Shown piece by piece: positions 40,218-51,446 of a DNA stretch of 64,000 nt. The notes under the pieces were generated by a model that was given only the letters and a program-made list of their open reading frames with translations, had not been told where the DNA came from and ran no database searches. This DNA comes from Pisolithus tinctorius. Its lineage: Eukaryota; Basidiomycota; Agaricomycetes; Boletales; Pisolithaceae. The position numbers and the translations under genes are program-made. Numbering within the stretch: position 1 is the first letter of the stretch; every line of letters begins with the position of its first letter. The stretch is from positions 310,001-374,000 of the forward strand of contig JANFAH010000025.1 of the NCBI GenBank assembly GCA_024663395.1, in the 5' to 3' direction.

Positions 40218-40871
40218 CGTTGTTCAAAACCATGACTTTTAAAGTTCACGTTGTTTTCAAAGTGTGCAGTATGTAGTTACGTACCTGCCAGATGTACTTG
40301 TAACACTTGAAGATGCTGAGGTTGGTCTGGTCACCAGGCCGGTACCACTTAGTAACGAGGCAAGCCAGTAGTTTGGACAACAGTAACACCAGGTGCAACG
40401 CTTACCCAACATAGATAGAGGACGGACACGCATGTACACATGCAGAGACCACGACTAGCAACGAAGAGGCGGCGGGCGCACTGTTTCGGTGACCGTCACG
40501 TGTAGGCGCAATTGACCCGATTTGGACACCAACAATTTTACATAATTTTATGTAATCATTACCAACGCCACTCACAGGCCAGCGTTGACGATAACATGGA
40601 AGTCAAGTTGCGATGAGTCTGGCCCTCAGCTCGTGCTTGTCTTCCAGGAGTTGCACCCACTGGAGCGTGGCTGCCAATGCGCCTCTACTCTACGCACTTC
40701 TCCGAGGAGGTTGTTCATCTCCAGCTTTACTTCCTGAACGCATCTGCGTGTGGTTGTACCTATTAAGGCTCTGATTTCCACACGAGGCTGATATGCAGCT
40801 TCCTGGGCGGCTGAGCCGCTCCGCTTATAATCTATCGTAGCTTCAAGGCCTTCCGCATCGTCCTATCTATC
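40218..40871. promoter_or_regulatory. Spacer between B2 and the VIT-vWA gene
   Basis: It contains the B2 3' region and the upstream region of the VIT-vWA gene. It matches 18780-19237 in patches. A palindrome-like GTCTGGTCACCAGGC sits at 40325-40339. No further gene was recognised. Confidence 0.45.
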
Positions 40872-43800
40872 ATGTCTCTCACCCACGCTGGTATAGTTCA
40901 TCAGCCTCCAGGACAATCGACTTTAGCGTACCTCCCCCTTGAAAAAGTTGCAATCAACGCGTGGATGGTCGACGGTACATCTCGCTCCGTTCAATTTTAC
41001 AATAAACCCTCAACTGATGTGCGGTGGCGACAGTTTCTGCGCGATTAGTGCTAACTCAGGTATTCCAGAACGAATCAGATAGGCCTACCGCTAGAGCCAA
41101 ATACGTCTTCCCTCTCCCTGAACGATCGGCCGTCTGTGGATTCGAACTTGAACATGCAGATGGACGCGTGATCGTTGGAGTGGTGAAAGAAAGCGAAGCT
41201 GCGGCGCGGACCTTTGAGGTCGCAGTTGCAGCAGGGCAAACTGCTGCACTAGTCGAGCGGGTAACAGACGATAGTCAGTCAGTATCCTATTCATAGGCAT
41301 ATCATTCTCAACCCCCTCCTGTAGTCTTTGCCATATCCGTGGGCTCCATTCCTGCAAGGAAACATGTAACCACCCGTATTATGGTAAGTTTCCCGTTATC
41401 TCTGAATCCGTGGGTTCTCCCTGAGCCAGTTCCCGCATCTTTGAAGTTTATCATGGATCTTCTCACTGAGGGCATGCGGGATCACGTGCGTCTCCAACTT
41501 CCTTTGGCTATCTTCGAGCGATATGGTCCTACCCCCGACTCGATGATTGGCACTGCCTCTGCGACAATCTCTACTCGCATCGATATCAGAGTCGACGTCC
41601 AAACAAGTGACACTATACGATCTATACGCAGTCCCACTCACCTCATCAAGGTGTCACGGTATAAGACGCGCAATGGGCGCAAGTCCCAGCGTCGCATGTC
41701 TGCATCTTGGGCGTCACCAACCTTTGAGAAGCGAGATTTTGTGCTTACCGTATACGCCGACGGACTTGACAAACCAAGATGCTTCGCCGAAATAGATACG
41801 GAGGTCGGCACTGGAACGATCGGCATGCAGCTCACTCTTGTTCCGTCGTTCGAGGTGCCCCGTAATCCATCGCAAGAATACCTATTCGTTATCGACATAT
41901 CGGGGAGCATGCAAGGCGACCGTATCGAAACTGCGAAGTGTACATTGTTGATGCTACTACGTCTCATTCCATGCTCACAAACCATCTTCAACATCTTTCG
42001 CTTTGGTTCCGAAGTGTACTCCCTATGGGCGGCGTCTTGTGATTACAATCAAGACTCTGTGGATAAAGCTGTGGGATAGCAGTTTATCACACATCTTCGG
42101 ATATCAGCTGAAGAATTGCTTTAGACTACTCACGTAAAGTCACTCAAAGCTGATGGCGGAGGCACAGAGATCGCCAAAGCTTTAAGCGCTGCAATAAATA
42201 GTCGACGGAACGATCGGCCTACTGCAATATTTCTTTTGACAGATGGTCAGGTACATGTGGGTACATCCCACGATCTTGCCTTGACATAGATTGAGCCAAT
42301 GCTACGGGTCCAGGACTCCGGTAACACTACGAATATCGTAGCTGAGGCCGTTCGCAGAACCAGCCCCCAAGCACCGTTGCGTGTATTTGTCCTTGGCATC
42401 GCAGACGCGACGTCTAGCATGTGCGAAGGCATTGCCCGCGCTGGTAATGGAGAGTGTCTTTTCGCGGTTTCCCACGAGCAAATACTAGGAAAATGTGCTC
42501 GTCTATTGAATGCAGGGCGTACAAAGAAAATCGAGAGCATCGAGGTGGATTGGGGCTCCCTACCTACGTCCACAGCGACCCAGTCGACACATGCGACTTC
42601 ATCACGTCTTGGTAACTTCGGGGGGATGCTTCAACTGGAACCTCCACCAGCTTTGCAACAGATTCCACACAGCCTGACCAAGATCTTTGCCGGGTTGCGT
42701 TTCACTGTCTTTGCAATCATCTCTCCAGGGAGGGTCCCATCTTCGATCAAGCTCCTCACGAAGTTTGACGGGGTGGATGAACCGATGGAATGGGACGTCC
42801 CAGTTACAGAAGTCAAGCCGTTCAAAGATGCGGTATGCGAGATACCCCTCATACATACACTTGCAGTGCGCAAGTTGATTACAGAGTTCAGCGAGGGAAG
42901 AACACCACTACCAGCCGTAGTTGGCTCTGTAGTCACATCCGAAGACGAGATCAAGAAAGCAGCGATCGTGAGGCTCGGACTTGGTTACCAGCTCGCCAGT
43001 CAGTATACGTCGTTTGTGGCAGTAGATGTTGGAGACGAGCAACTGAGAGGTGCTAGAAGAGGTCAAAGCAGGCCTGACACGGGGTGGATTAGAACGAGGC
43101 GACAATTGCGCTCGCGGAGATCAATGCAACAGACCGAACAAAACGAGGGTGTTAATGAAGAAGAGAACGATGGCCTTTTAGACACTGTATTCAACGGTTT
43201 CACTTCAGCGATTTCGTGGGTCCTCGGGATGTTCAGTGGCTCTGCATCTGGCCCGAATCCGGGATTGGAGGGACCCCAGAACCTTCCTGGATCGTACACG
43301 GACTCTGAATTAAGTCCGGACACAGGCGGTGGAGATTTACGCGGTCGCACCACCAGGCCCAGGGAACAGGATATCCCTCGTCGCTACAGCACAGACACGT
43401 TTTCGACACTGAGTTCGCTCGAAGAATCATACTCTTCTTGCTGGACGTCTTCTCGCTCACCGAGTCCCAGTGATCCGATAGAGCGTGCTCCTTCCCCCGA
43501 ATTCGTCCGTGACGTACGGTCCCCGCCCGTGACCCGTGCCACTGTTCCGCAGGTTTCCATTCCATCTAGAGTGACTTCTACAACCCCACCGACCATCTCC
43601 AAGGAAGCATATGAAGTTTTCCAACTTATCGAACCCGACGGTTCGTTTCCCCCCTCTCCTCAATTGGGTCGGATCATCGGCCCTGGAATATCAGAGAAAG
43701 CAGCTGAGCTCGGTATGGACGGGAAACTATGGGCTACCGTGGTTGCAGTGGCATATTTGAAGAAATGCCTAGAGAATGAACCAAATTTACTCGATGCATT

Positions 43801-43930
43801 GGTTGCGAAAGCGGAAGACTTTATCAGGGAGGCGCAGGCGAGGGGACAGGGCACGTCACGGCGTAGCTTTGAGGATATGATTAGATGTGCATCGGAGTGG
43901 CTTGAGACGGGACAAAGAACTAGTACTTAG
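40872..43930 (+). CDS. VIT domain + von Willebrand A domain protein
   Basis: The protein resembles the fungal relatives of VWA5A and PARP4 (vault inter-alpha-trypsin family). My model has exons 40872-40974, 41034-41273, 41325-41383, 41447-42070, 42125-42250 and 42290-43930, giving 930 residues in one open frame. The VIT domain covers roughly residues 20-160 and shows the family landmarks KYVFPLP, then VTDDIFAISVGSIPAR across an intron with donor GTCAGT. The vWA domain begins near residue 280 with the MIDAS DISGS, followed by GGGTEIA and LLTDGQ. After the vWA come a basic and acidic disordered stretch (about 43080-43600) and a helical C-terminal module around 43620-43850 containing an IEPDGSF-type motif common in these proteins. 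It follows B2 by about 650 bases. Its duplicate after B1 is decayed, so this is the single working copy in the window. The cellular role in fungi is not known. Confidence 0.85.
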
Positions 43931-45850
43931 TAAATCGTGTATCTTTGGATACCTGCATTTCTCATGGAAAGGAACTGAGGTCATCGGGATTGCTATTCGA
44001 TGTGTCCGCTCATGTTACAGCAGGTTCCATATCGATAGACCAGAATCGAGCAACGCACACATAAGCGCTTTCCTTTAGCCTTGGAATGCAGCCAAACAAT
44101 GGCGCGCACTATACCTTGTTTGCGATGCTCACATGAGCACTTTTTGTTTGGTGGCCAAACATTGGCGCGAATACACCATACCGCTACAGTGTTGAATCAT
44201 ACTGGTGTGGAATTACAAGTGTACAACTAATAGTAGCTATTTTACGAGTCTTGAAACCCTTTGAAGTCTTTACTCAGACTCTCCACTTCATGTGCTACTA
44301 AAAGTACTATAGTGACCCAAACATTGTGGCATGCCGGAACTGCATAGGTCACAAGGGAAAGGGCATTGGGCACGGTGGTGGGAAGCAACTGAAGCACAGC
44401 ATGCGCTCTTTCTGGTTCATTTTTGGTAATTTCGGACGCGTGATCTAACGTCATTATTTGGCTACATTTCAAAACTAAACAAAAGCGCTTATGTGTGTGT
44501 TGGTCAATTCTGGTCTACCGATTTGGACCCTGCTGTAGAACCCCGGAGGCCTTGGATTCTAGGCTCGCAATGCAAGTTATCGCGATTGATGGGCCAACTA
44601 CTCGACAGGTTCAAATGCGGATGCACCAGCTCGTTTCCCACCTGTTAATGCTTCCGTTGTTGTCTGAACGCTGGGCACCAGTGCACCACCGTCAGCGTTA
44701 GGGACATCAAGATTGGTAGGTAACGATAATGCCGCAAGTAACTTGTAACGGCGTATTTAACAGCGCGCGTTCCACAAAAGTAAGCGAACCGCGAACATGG
44801 CGGAGCCTCTGCCAATCGCAAGTTCGCGTTTCGAACTATGGAATACATGGTAAGGCGAAAATCACATCAATTACGCATGTAACACGGTGATAGGCGTAGC
44901 TTGAAACCGTTCGTCTGTTGATCGGCCTTTCCAAGCGTAAGGCTATCAGGGTCCCGAGAGATAATGGTTAGCTGTTGTGTAGGCAGTACTGATTAGTGTG
45001 TCTAGAAGTATCATCATAACAGTACTTGCGGGGTTCCACGGAACCCTGATGAATGACCAAAGTCAATCACAGGCCTGGAAAATTGCGGCAATTAATGGGT
45101 ATCAGTTTCATCCGCCATGAGAGCGGTGCCTCGAGGGCGCTCCCTGCCCTCCGGTTCGAATCCCAGGTTTCATCGCCCCGTTGTTTGGCGACAACATGCA
45201 TTAGTGATACTCGATTCCTTCTGAGTTTCCTTGACGTAAAAATACTAGTCTCCAGCAAGGCGCACTCTCGCGATAGCTGATCAGCCAGCCAAGCCCAGTT
45301 TCCACCGTGTAAACACTGGCGGTCGCATAATTGATGCTTACCTTTCGGCTTATTCGTGCGTCATTAAACATCCAGCTCCATCATCTCCACCAATTGGAAG
45401 ATGCTACCTTTTTACCTCGTTAGAGCGATGCATCTGCAAGTGAAGGCGATGGCGTGTTATTATCCCGGTGCGTGGCAGTCACGAGGACAGTGGGAGTAAC
45501 CATATTTGGCAAAAGATCAAAAGTGGCACTGCAGCAGCGAGTTTTGCAAAATTTCTCTATGTAGCCAAAAGCTTTCTAATTCTAGCACTCCAGCCACGAC
45601 AGGACTCGTAGCCATTTTGGCTTGTTGCATAACAAGTTTGCTGGCCTTTGGGCTGTCTCAGTTCTCGCATAAATAATCACCTCGAAATTCACAGTGTAGG
45701 TCGTTACACAAGCTACATAAGCCTCATGGACTATAAATATTAAGGTATGTGCCGGTGTCTAACTCCGGAGGATAATAATATAGTAGCGGGTTCCCAATTC
45801 TAAAGCAGCAGGATATCTACCCGCATTAAGAGTCACGTATCAATGCTCCA
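43931..45850. other. Gene-poor spacer
   Basis: I see no convincing gene in these 1.9 kb. Two near-identical 16-mers, GCCAAACAATGGCGCG at 44091-44106 and GCCAAACATTGGCGCG at 44154-44169, lie 63 bases apart, and a small inverted repeat (GTTTGG TGG CCAAAC) occurs at 44146-44160. A reading frame at 44242-44472 on the minus strand has no ATG. Confidence 0.45.
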
Positions 45851-46894
45851 TCAATCACGGGGAGAGAGGATAGCAGGGTTTATTTCAGTGGCCGCAGGCC
45901 CACCGGGTACCGCCCCAGGGAACCACCTGGCCAAGTTGGCCGCACGCCGCTCATTGGTTGGGGGTTGCAGGGGAATCGTTGCATCTGCGTCATAGTACGC
46001 GATTGCGAATGCAATTCTAGTGTTTTCTGTCGTGTTGGATGCCGCAGCATGGTATGTCCAGCACGAGTGGCTGTGAAATTTGTGCTAAGCCTGATTTCCG
46101 ACAGCTGTGTGGGAGATACTTACAATGTTGCATCTCCTGCGTTCATGTGTTGCGCGGGGGCCACGGAAAGGTTTTCCTTCTCGACCAAATTTCTGATATA
46201 TTCATCGCTCTCATCAGAAATAGGCAGATGCTCAGCATCTTTATTGAGGTGTGAACCCGACACAAAGGACATAGGGCCCATGTCTGTCGGGCAATCGATA
46301 AGCGGAACCCAAAGGGTTATGCACTTTTCCGTGTCAAGGGGCCTGTCATCACAGGCACAGCTCAGTGCACGTTCAGGGGCTAGAAGTTAGAAAGAGGTCA
46401 CTCACCAGTAGTGCCCGTCCTGATGCCACGGTGTCGGTTTGCCCTTACCAAGACCCTCCTTGAAGAAGGTGAGGTCGTGGTAAATCCGCACGTCACGGCA
46501 GCCTAACATCTTCGCAGCGATTCCTTATTTTTCAAGGTGAGCGTAAGATTGATGCCCGATCGTCACGAACGCACCTGCGTAACGCTTAGACAAGACGTGC
46601 GCGCGCACGACATCGTTAATTTCCCATAGATTTTGGGTGATGCGGAACGCCTTCTGGAAGTCCTCCTCTTCGGCTTTGAGAGCCTCATGCGCTCGCAAGA
46701 CGGCAGTGCGCAATTCACCGATCTCCGACTCAGGAATAACGTTTCTGAGCAGGATGTGGCCCTGGTGGATTTCCGTCAGCAAAGACAGTCCCGTTCAGCG
46801 CAAGTACGCAACGAACATTGTTCTGGTACTCGTCAATCTGAGACTGGGAGAGGTCATAGTCCTCAGCGAGAGCGACGCGGGTGTGGAAGACCAT
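45851..46894 (-). CDS. Phytanoyl-CoA dioxygenase (PhyH) family Fe(II)/2-oxoglutarate oxygenase
   Basis: This gene is hidden in short exons. The ATG is at 46894 and the first exon runs to 46817 and ends in DEYQNN. A 55-base intron (46816-46762, with a CTGAC branch-like site) leads to the exon with LLRNVIPESEIGELR. The next exon carries WHQDGHYW, which supplies the first His and the Asp of the iron-binding triad. A following exon contains VPLIDCPTDMGPMSFVSGSH, typical of the family core. The last exon has FHSCWTYHAAASN and NTRIAFAIAYY, supplying the distal His and the 2-oxoglutarate-binding Arg, and ends in TGA at 45853-45851. The product is about 270 residues, normal for fungal PhyH-like proteins. 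The family hydroxylates diverse small molecules with O2 and 2-oxoglutarate; the substrate here is unknown. It is transcribed in the same direction as the MFS transporter upstream. Confidence 0.85.
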
Positions 46895-47648
46895 TGTGGA
46901 TATTCAGAAAGGTGTAGGTTTTGTGACTCGAAGAGCTGGGTGGGATTTGGTTTCTGATTCTCCTCGACCATCTCTCGAGCCTTTTAAATCTTCGGAGGGG
47001 TGCGATTGGGCTATGCCCTTTACTACAACTTTGCACCCGACTCACAGCAAACCAGGGGGTAACAAAGACCAGATTCGCGGTGCGACAGCCTCGGGGGTAA
47101 CGGTTTCATCATAAACCAAGCATACGATGTGTCACGGATGATTGGACACTAGTGCGGTTCTCCCGCATGTGTCCGTCCGGGCGATGCGCCAAGTGAGATA
47201 GCCGAACTACGCCCATCAATTTGCAGGCTGTTCGAAGCTTTCATTGCATTTGGTCTGTTTGGTCTGCTGTAAAACAAGTAGGCTCAGGGAAGCGAACGAA
47301 ACTGTATTATGATCCGATGGAAGGGGTAAATTGTGGCGCAATCGCGTGGTCCACATGTCCACCGCCACAGGTACTGCATTCCCCGGTACAATACCCCTTT
47401 CCGTTCAACTTGAAACAGGAACTCGAAAGGCCAACCCGGACACTGAATACATATGTATTAATATTATAAAGAACATCTAACCATGCACGGAGCATTGCTA
47501 GGATACAATAGACAAGTACCAACTGTAAAAATCAGGGAGCGAGACTAGTGCTGTGGTACACAATAAAAACATCCTACAACTCAGTGTCCTTTCCCATTAG
47601 TAACATCAGCAGCCCCCTCGGAGGTTTTTCGAACCACAAAGAACGTTG
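46895..47648. promoter_or_regulatory. Spacer: MFS 3' region and PhyH promoter region
   Basis: No gene was recognised. Because both flanking genes are on the minus strand, the part nearest 46895 should hold the PhyH promoter. Confidence 0.4.
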
Positions 47649-49608
47649 TTAGAATTTCCCAACCCATTTTCCCAGAGCCAAGTATCGGGTGGCAGCCAAG
47701 AGTGCGCATCCAGCGAGGATAACTCCGCCAGAGTACAATCCAACATCATCAAATCCGCCAGACTTGGTGCGTATTACACCCGCAAGTGGCGGACCTCCAG
47801 CCGCACCGAAAGCCTAAGAAACACAGCCAACATAAGCAAACTAGAAAGTCCCTGAATTCGGGGCAGTATACTCACCATACACGTGATCGCCATGCCAATC
47901 CTGACCGAGGCGATGAGAAGAATGATCAACATGACATGGGAAACTTAAATTCGTACCTGCTGCCCGCATCGCTCATCCCGCCAAGCCGCGCCGGTGCACT
48001 GGGAATCAAGCTTACAAACGCCCCTGTGGCGCAACCATATATTACCGATACAACAACCATGGAGGCAATGCTAGAAGTCGAAAATGGCCAGGCGAAAGAC
48101 ACGACTGCCCCTATTAAGGTGAACGGGATTAGGGTGTTGAGTGCTCCAAATTTGTCGGCGAGGACTCCCGAGGAAAGCCGACCAATCAATGAGGCCAAGT
48201 TGGCAATAGAAATCAAGTAAAAAGTAAAGTTTGGAGAATATCCAGCTGCTTGACCAGACAAATCGAGGTAAATGAGAGGAACATAAAGGCCCAGCAATGT
48301 CACGTTGTAAGCGAGGACTATTTTCAGGGTTAGACAAGCTGACAAAACGACAAAACAGGTTTCCTTACCACAGCAAGTAAATGCAGGGTTCTTGAAGGCT
48401 TTCCAATTAAACAGGCTTCCCTTGGCGTTTGAGGGAGGGAGACGAGGGCGAAGCAGCTATCCAAAGCCTAAACAGACTAGCATTTTGAAAAAGTGAAGGA
48501 CACGAACCAGGTTGGCGACGATGACAGCAAAGGTGATAATAAACGCTACGGCGCGAACGCTCCATTTGAAGCCGACTTTCCCGAATAGTTGCTGTGTAGC
48601 TATTGGAAGCACGGTACCTCCGATACTCGATCCCATTGCAAGGACGCCGAAAGCTTGAGAGCGTTTCCTCAAGACTAAAGAAATGTCAGAGAGTTGCAAT
48701 AAGTAAAAAAGTACCACATACACCAGTGGGATACAATTGCAGGAGTACTACCGAAGAGCATGCCAGCAAAGAACTGTATGATAAAGTTAGCCATTTCGTC
48801 GAGCCGTCTCTGATAACAAGCTCTGACCCCAGTTGCTACTCCCTGACACAAGATGACTTGTAAGAAAGTCTTGCACTCGGCGACAAGAAACTATGACATG
48901 ATGTGAGAACAGCGACCACCATAGCTCATTCGTGCTTACCAGTGCAGCAATGTAGAAAGCGCTGCTAATCGCGAGGGGAATATTGTAATGCCCGAGGTCG
49001 AGTAAACGGCCAGTCAACAGTGCCTTGGGTGAACCGTGAGTCGTTGGTTACGTAATACAACATTGAATTACATACCGGGATGAAGATGAGACCATACTGG
49101 ATGGATCCAATCCACGCAATGTTAGAGGCGGATTGTTCTTTGAAAGTATACTCCTCGTAGTATGTCTGGAATACCTGAACTCGACGTAAGTTGCGTTGTC
49201 AATATTACCCCAAGTTGGCTTACACCGAAGGAGTTGATCCAACCAAAACTGTAAACAGAAGGTGTCAGCCAATCATATGAAGATCTCCGTAAAGATGCTA
49301 CTCACGTTCCAAAAGACATGAAAAGAGCCTGCACGGAGGTAGATGAGCCAAGGGGATCAAGTAGAGGGGAGAAGTCAACCTACCCCAATCACGACAGACC
49401 ATGCCCGTATACCGCCATCTGGGAAATCGGGTATCTCGCGAGTGAGAGGTTTCTCTGGTTCAAAAGATACGGCGAGTGGGGGCGAAGCCCATGGCAGATA
49501 CGGGAGCTCTTCGACTGAAAGATTTGCCTCCAGGGCATCCTCGTTTGGTCTGCGAGGCTCATCGAGAGTGAACACAGCAGTCGAATTTTTGAAGGTCACT
49601 TTACTCAT
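47649..49608 (-). CDS. MFS transporter, monocarboxylate (MCT)-type
   Basis: This is a membrane transporter of the major facilitator superfamily. The ATG is at 49608; the first exon encodes a cytosolic N-terminus ending in the DGGIRAWSVVIG motif that opens the first helix in fungal MCT-like proteins. Later exons contain SFGWINSFGVFQTYYEEY and ASNIAWIGSIQYGL (helices 1-2), a helix with GRLLDLGHY, FGVLAMGSSIGGTVLPIA (about 48660-48590), and near 48300-47990 the C-terminal-half motifs LIGRLSSGVLADKFG and VVSVIYGCATGAFVSL. The last exon ends GKWVGKF with TAA at 47651-47649. There are about ten introns and roughly 480 residues, usual for the family. The ligand cannot be told from sequence. It is divergent from the methyltransferase at 50202 across a 593-base spacer. 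Confidence 0.85.
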
Positions 49609-50201
49609 GGTCCAGAAGTATTAGGGACCGAAAGGACGGAAATGGGGGATATGTCTAGGAGAGAGAATGGGAATGGGAAGGCAGAGGTTATGGGTTTCAC
49701 TTGTAATAATGGTGCATGGGAAAAACGATAACCCGGGCCCCGTTAGCATGTGCATCGTTGAGCACAGGGCTGACCACGACGGACTGACTGTTCAAACGTT
49801 CATACCCGGGTAACGTAATTTCGCGAAGCCCATCAGCGGTGCAAGCGGATGGTCGATGTGATTGGCGCCGACGCACCGGATCATATGCACAGGAAATAAT
49901 TTTCCTCCGAGATTCCACAGGATTCCACACAGACCCTTTGGAAAGGAATCCTCGGGTCAACGCCGTGAACCCCAGAGGTTTCCAATAATGGATCGATGGC
50001 GGACACATGCCAGTCCGGTAAGTACTGATTCCACCTTCACAACATCCGCACCACGAATGAAACCTTCCGCAGTGGTTCCATTCATCATGTCCATCAAGCC
50101 ACTTGCGCGCTAAAGTGTCGCTGTCCAGTTTATAAAGCATCCTCGATGTCTGTTCTACCCGCAAGTTGCCTTAGATAGGTTGCTACCTCCTCACTGCTAG
50201 T
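49609..50201. promoter_or_regulatory. Bidirectional promoter region between MFS transporter and methyltransferase
   Basis: The two genes start 593 bases apart and point away from each other, so this spacer must contain both promoters and could co-regulate them. A TTTATAAAG-like sequence occurs at about 50129-50137, 65 bases before the methyltransferase ATG, and is a possible TATA element. Confidence 0.45.
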
Positions 50202-51446
50202 ATGCTCGGTCCCATCCCCTCACCCTCACCCGTGCCAGAACCCCAAGCCTCCAGACCTGGCGCCTCACCAGCCCTTGAATCAACCATTCCAATCATTGAT
50301 ATACGATCCACTGCTCGCTCCGTCACAGTCGCAGCTCTGGAAGAGGGCATTCGCAATGATGTGCTTGCTGGTTTGTCTAGGCCATATAATGAGAAAGAGC
50401 TCCCAAACTTGTTGCTGTACAACGAAGGGGGCCTGCGTCTGTTCGAACAGATAACCTACCAGCCAGACTACTACCTCACCGGGTTAGAAATCGATATCTT
50501 ATCTCGCTACGCACATCAAATCGCCGATTCCGTCCCGGACGGTGCAATCCTCCTCGAACTTGGCGCTGGGTTAGTTCGTCGACGATTTGATAGACTTTTT
50601 CTTACCACTCACGTCCCATAGCGCCCTCCGCAAAACAGCCCTAATTCTAGATGCCTTGGAGGCTCAAGGTAAAGCTGTGACGTACTTCGCGCTTGACTTG
50701 GACAAGCCGGAGCTGCTCCGAACTCTTGCGGAATTGAAAGGTCGTTACACCCATGTCAGCCTTGCCGGCTTGTGGGGTACCTACGATGACGGTTGTACTT
50801 GGCTAAAGCAAATCAAAGAACGTCCAAGGATTATCCTATGGCTAGGCTCTTCTGTCGGCAATATGACACGGAGTATTCTTTCCATACCCTTTCCGTATGC
50901 ACTCTTCAACTGAAGCAAATTTGCAGAGGAAGCTGGCCAGTTCATTCGCACCTTTGGGGATGTTCTGGCCCCTAGGGATCGCTTTATTATCGCCATTGAT
51001 AGTAGATACCACAAGCTCGACGACATCCGCGCTGCGTATAACGACAGGGCAGGCGTCACTCGCCGCTTCGCTCTCAACGCATTGGGTAACATTAACGACT
51101 TGTTCAATGCTAACGTCGTAGATGTCTCGTGCTTTGATTACAATCCCTATTACAACGAGGTATATATCCTGCAGGTTAAGCTGAGGCACTGTGCTAACCG
51201 TGTGCCTCACAGATACAGGGCCGGAACGAGGCCTATTTCCGTTGTCTGAAAGAGACGCAATTCAAGATCCCATCAGAAACACCTATTCTTGTCCACGAAG
51301 GGGAATACATCCGTTTCGCGTTCTCCCACAAATATGACCGCGTCGAGCGGCAGATGTTGTGGACCGCTGCCGGGGCACATCCTGTTCAGGAGTGGGCGTC
51401 CCGAGACGGTGATTACGCGTTGACGATGCTCTCATGGGCATCGTGA
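50202..51446 (+). CDS. EgtD-like SAM-dependent amino-acid N-methyltransferase, candidate tryptophan N-methyltransferase
   Basis: Exons 50202-50569, 50622-50872, 50927-51159 and 51213-51446 give 361 residues. The N-terminal motif LLLYNEGGLRLFEQITYQP and YYLT, the SAM motif LLELGAG (about residue 117) and LWLGSSVGN identify the histidine-specific methyltransferase family (EgtD, and the N-terminal half of fungal Egt1). The gene stops after this domain, so it lacks the sulfoxide-synthase half of Egt1. In mycobacterial EgtD, Met252 and Glu282 help select histidine, and as I recall an M252V/E282A variant accepts tryptophan. The aligned residues here are Ala291 (in NEAYFRC) and Ala320 (in IRFAFSHKY). 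This argues against histidine and for an aromatic amino acid, as in TrpM of Psilocybe or ergot EasF. Tryptophan synthase lies 2.4 kb downstream. The family is certain; the substrate is inferred. Confidence 0.88.

Noticed and set aside
44242..44472. Minus-strand open frame
   Set aside because: It has no ATG, no recognisable motif and no supporting paralogue.
45120..45175. tRNA-like B-box GGTTCGAATCCC
   Set aside because: The flanking bases do not pair into a T stem, and no A-box or acceptor stem is present at the right distance.
50202..51446. Annotation as ergothioneine synthase Egt1
   Set aside because: The gene ends with a stop after the methyltransferase domain and lacks the sulfoxide-synthase half; the histidine-selecting residues are also replaced.
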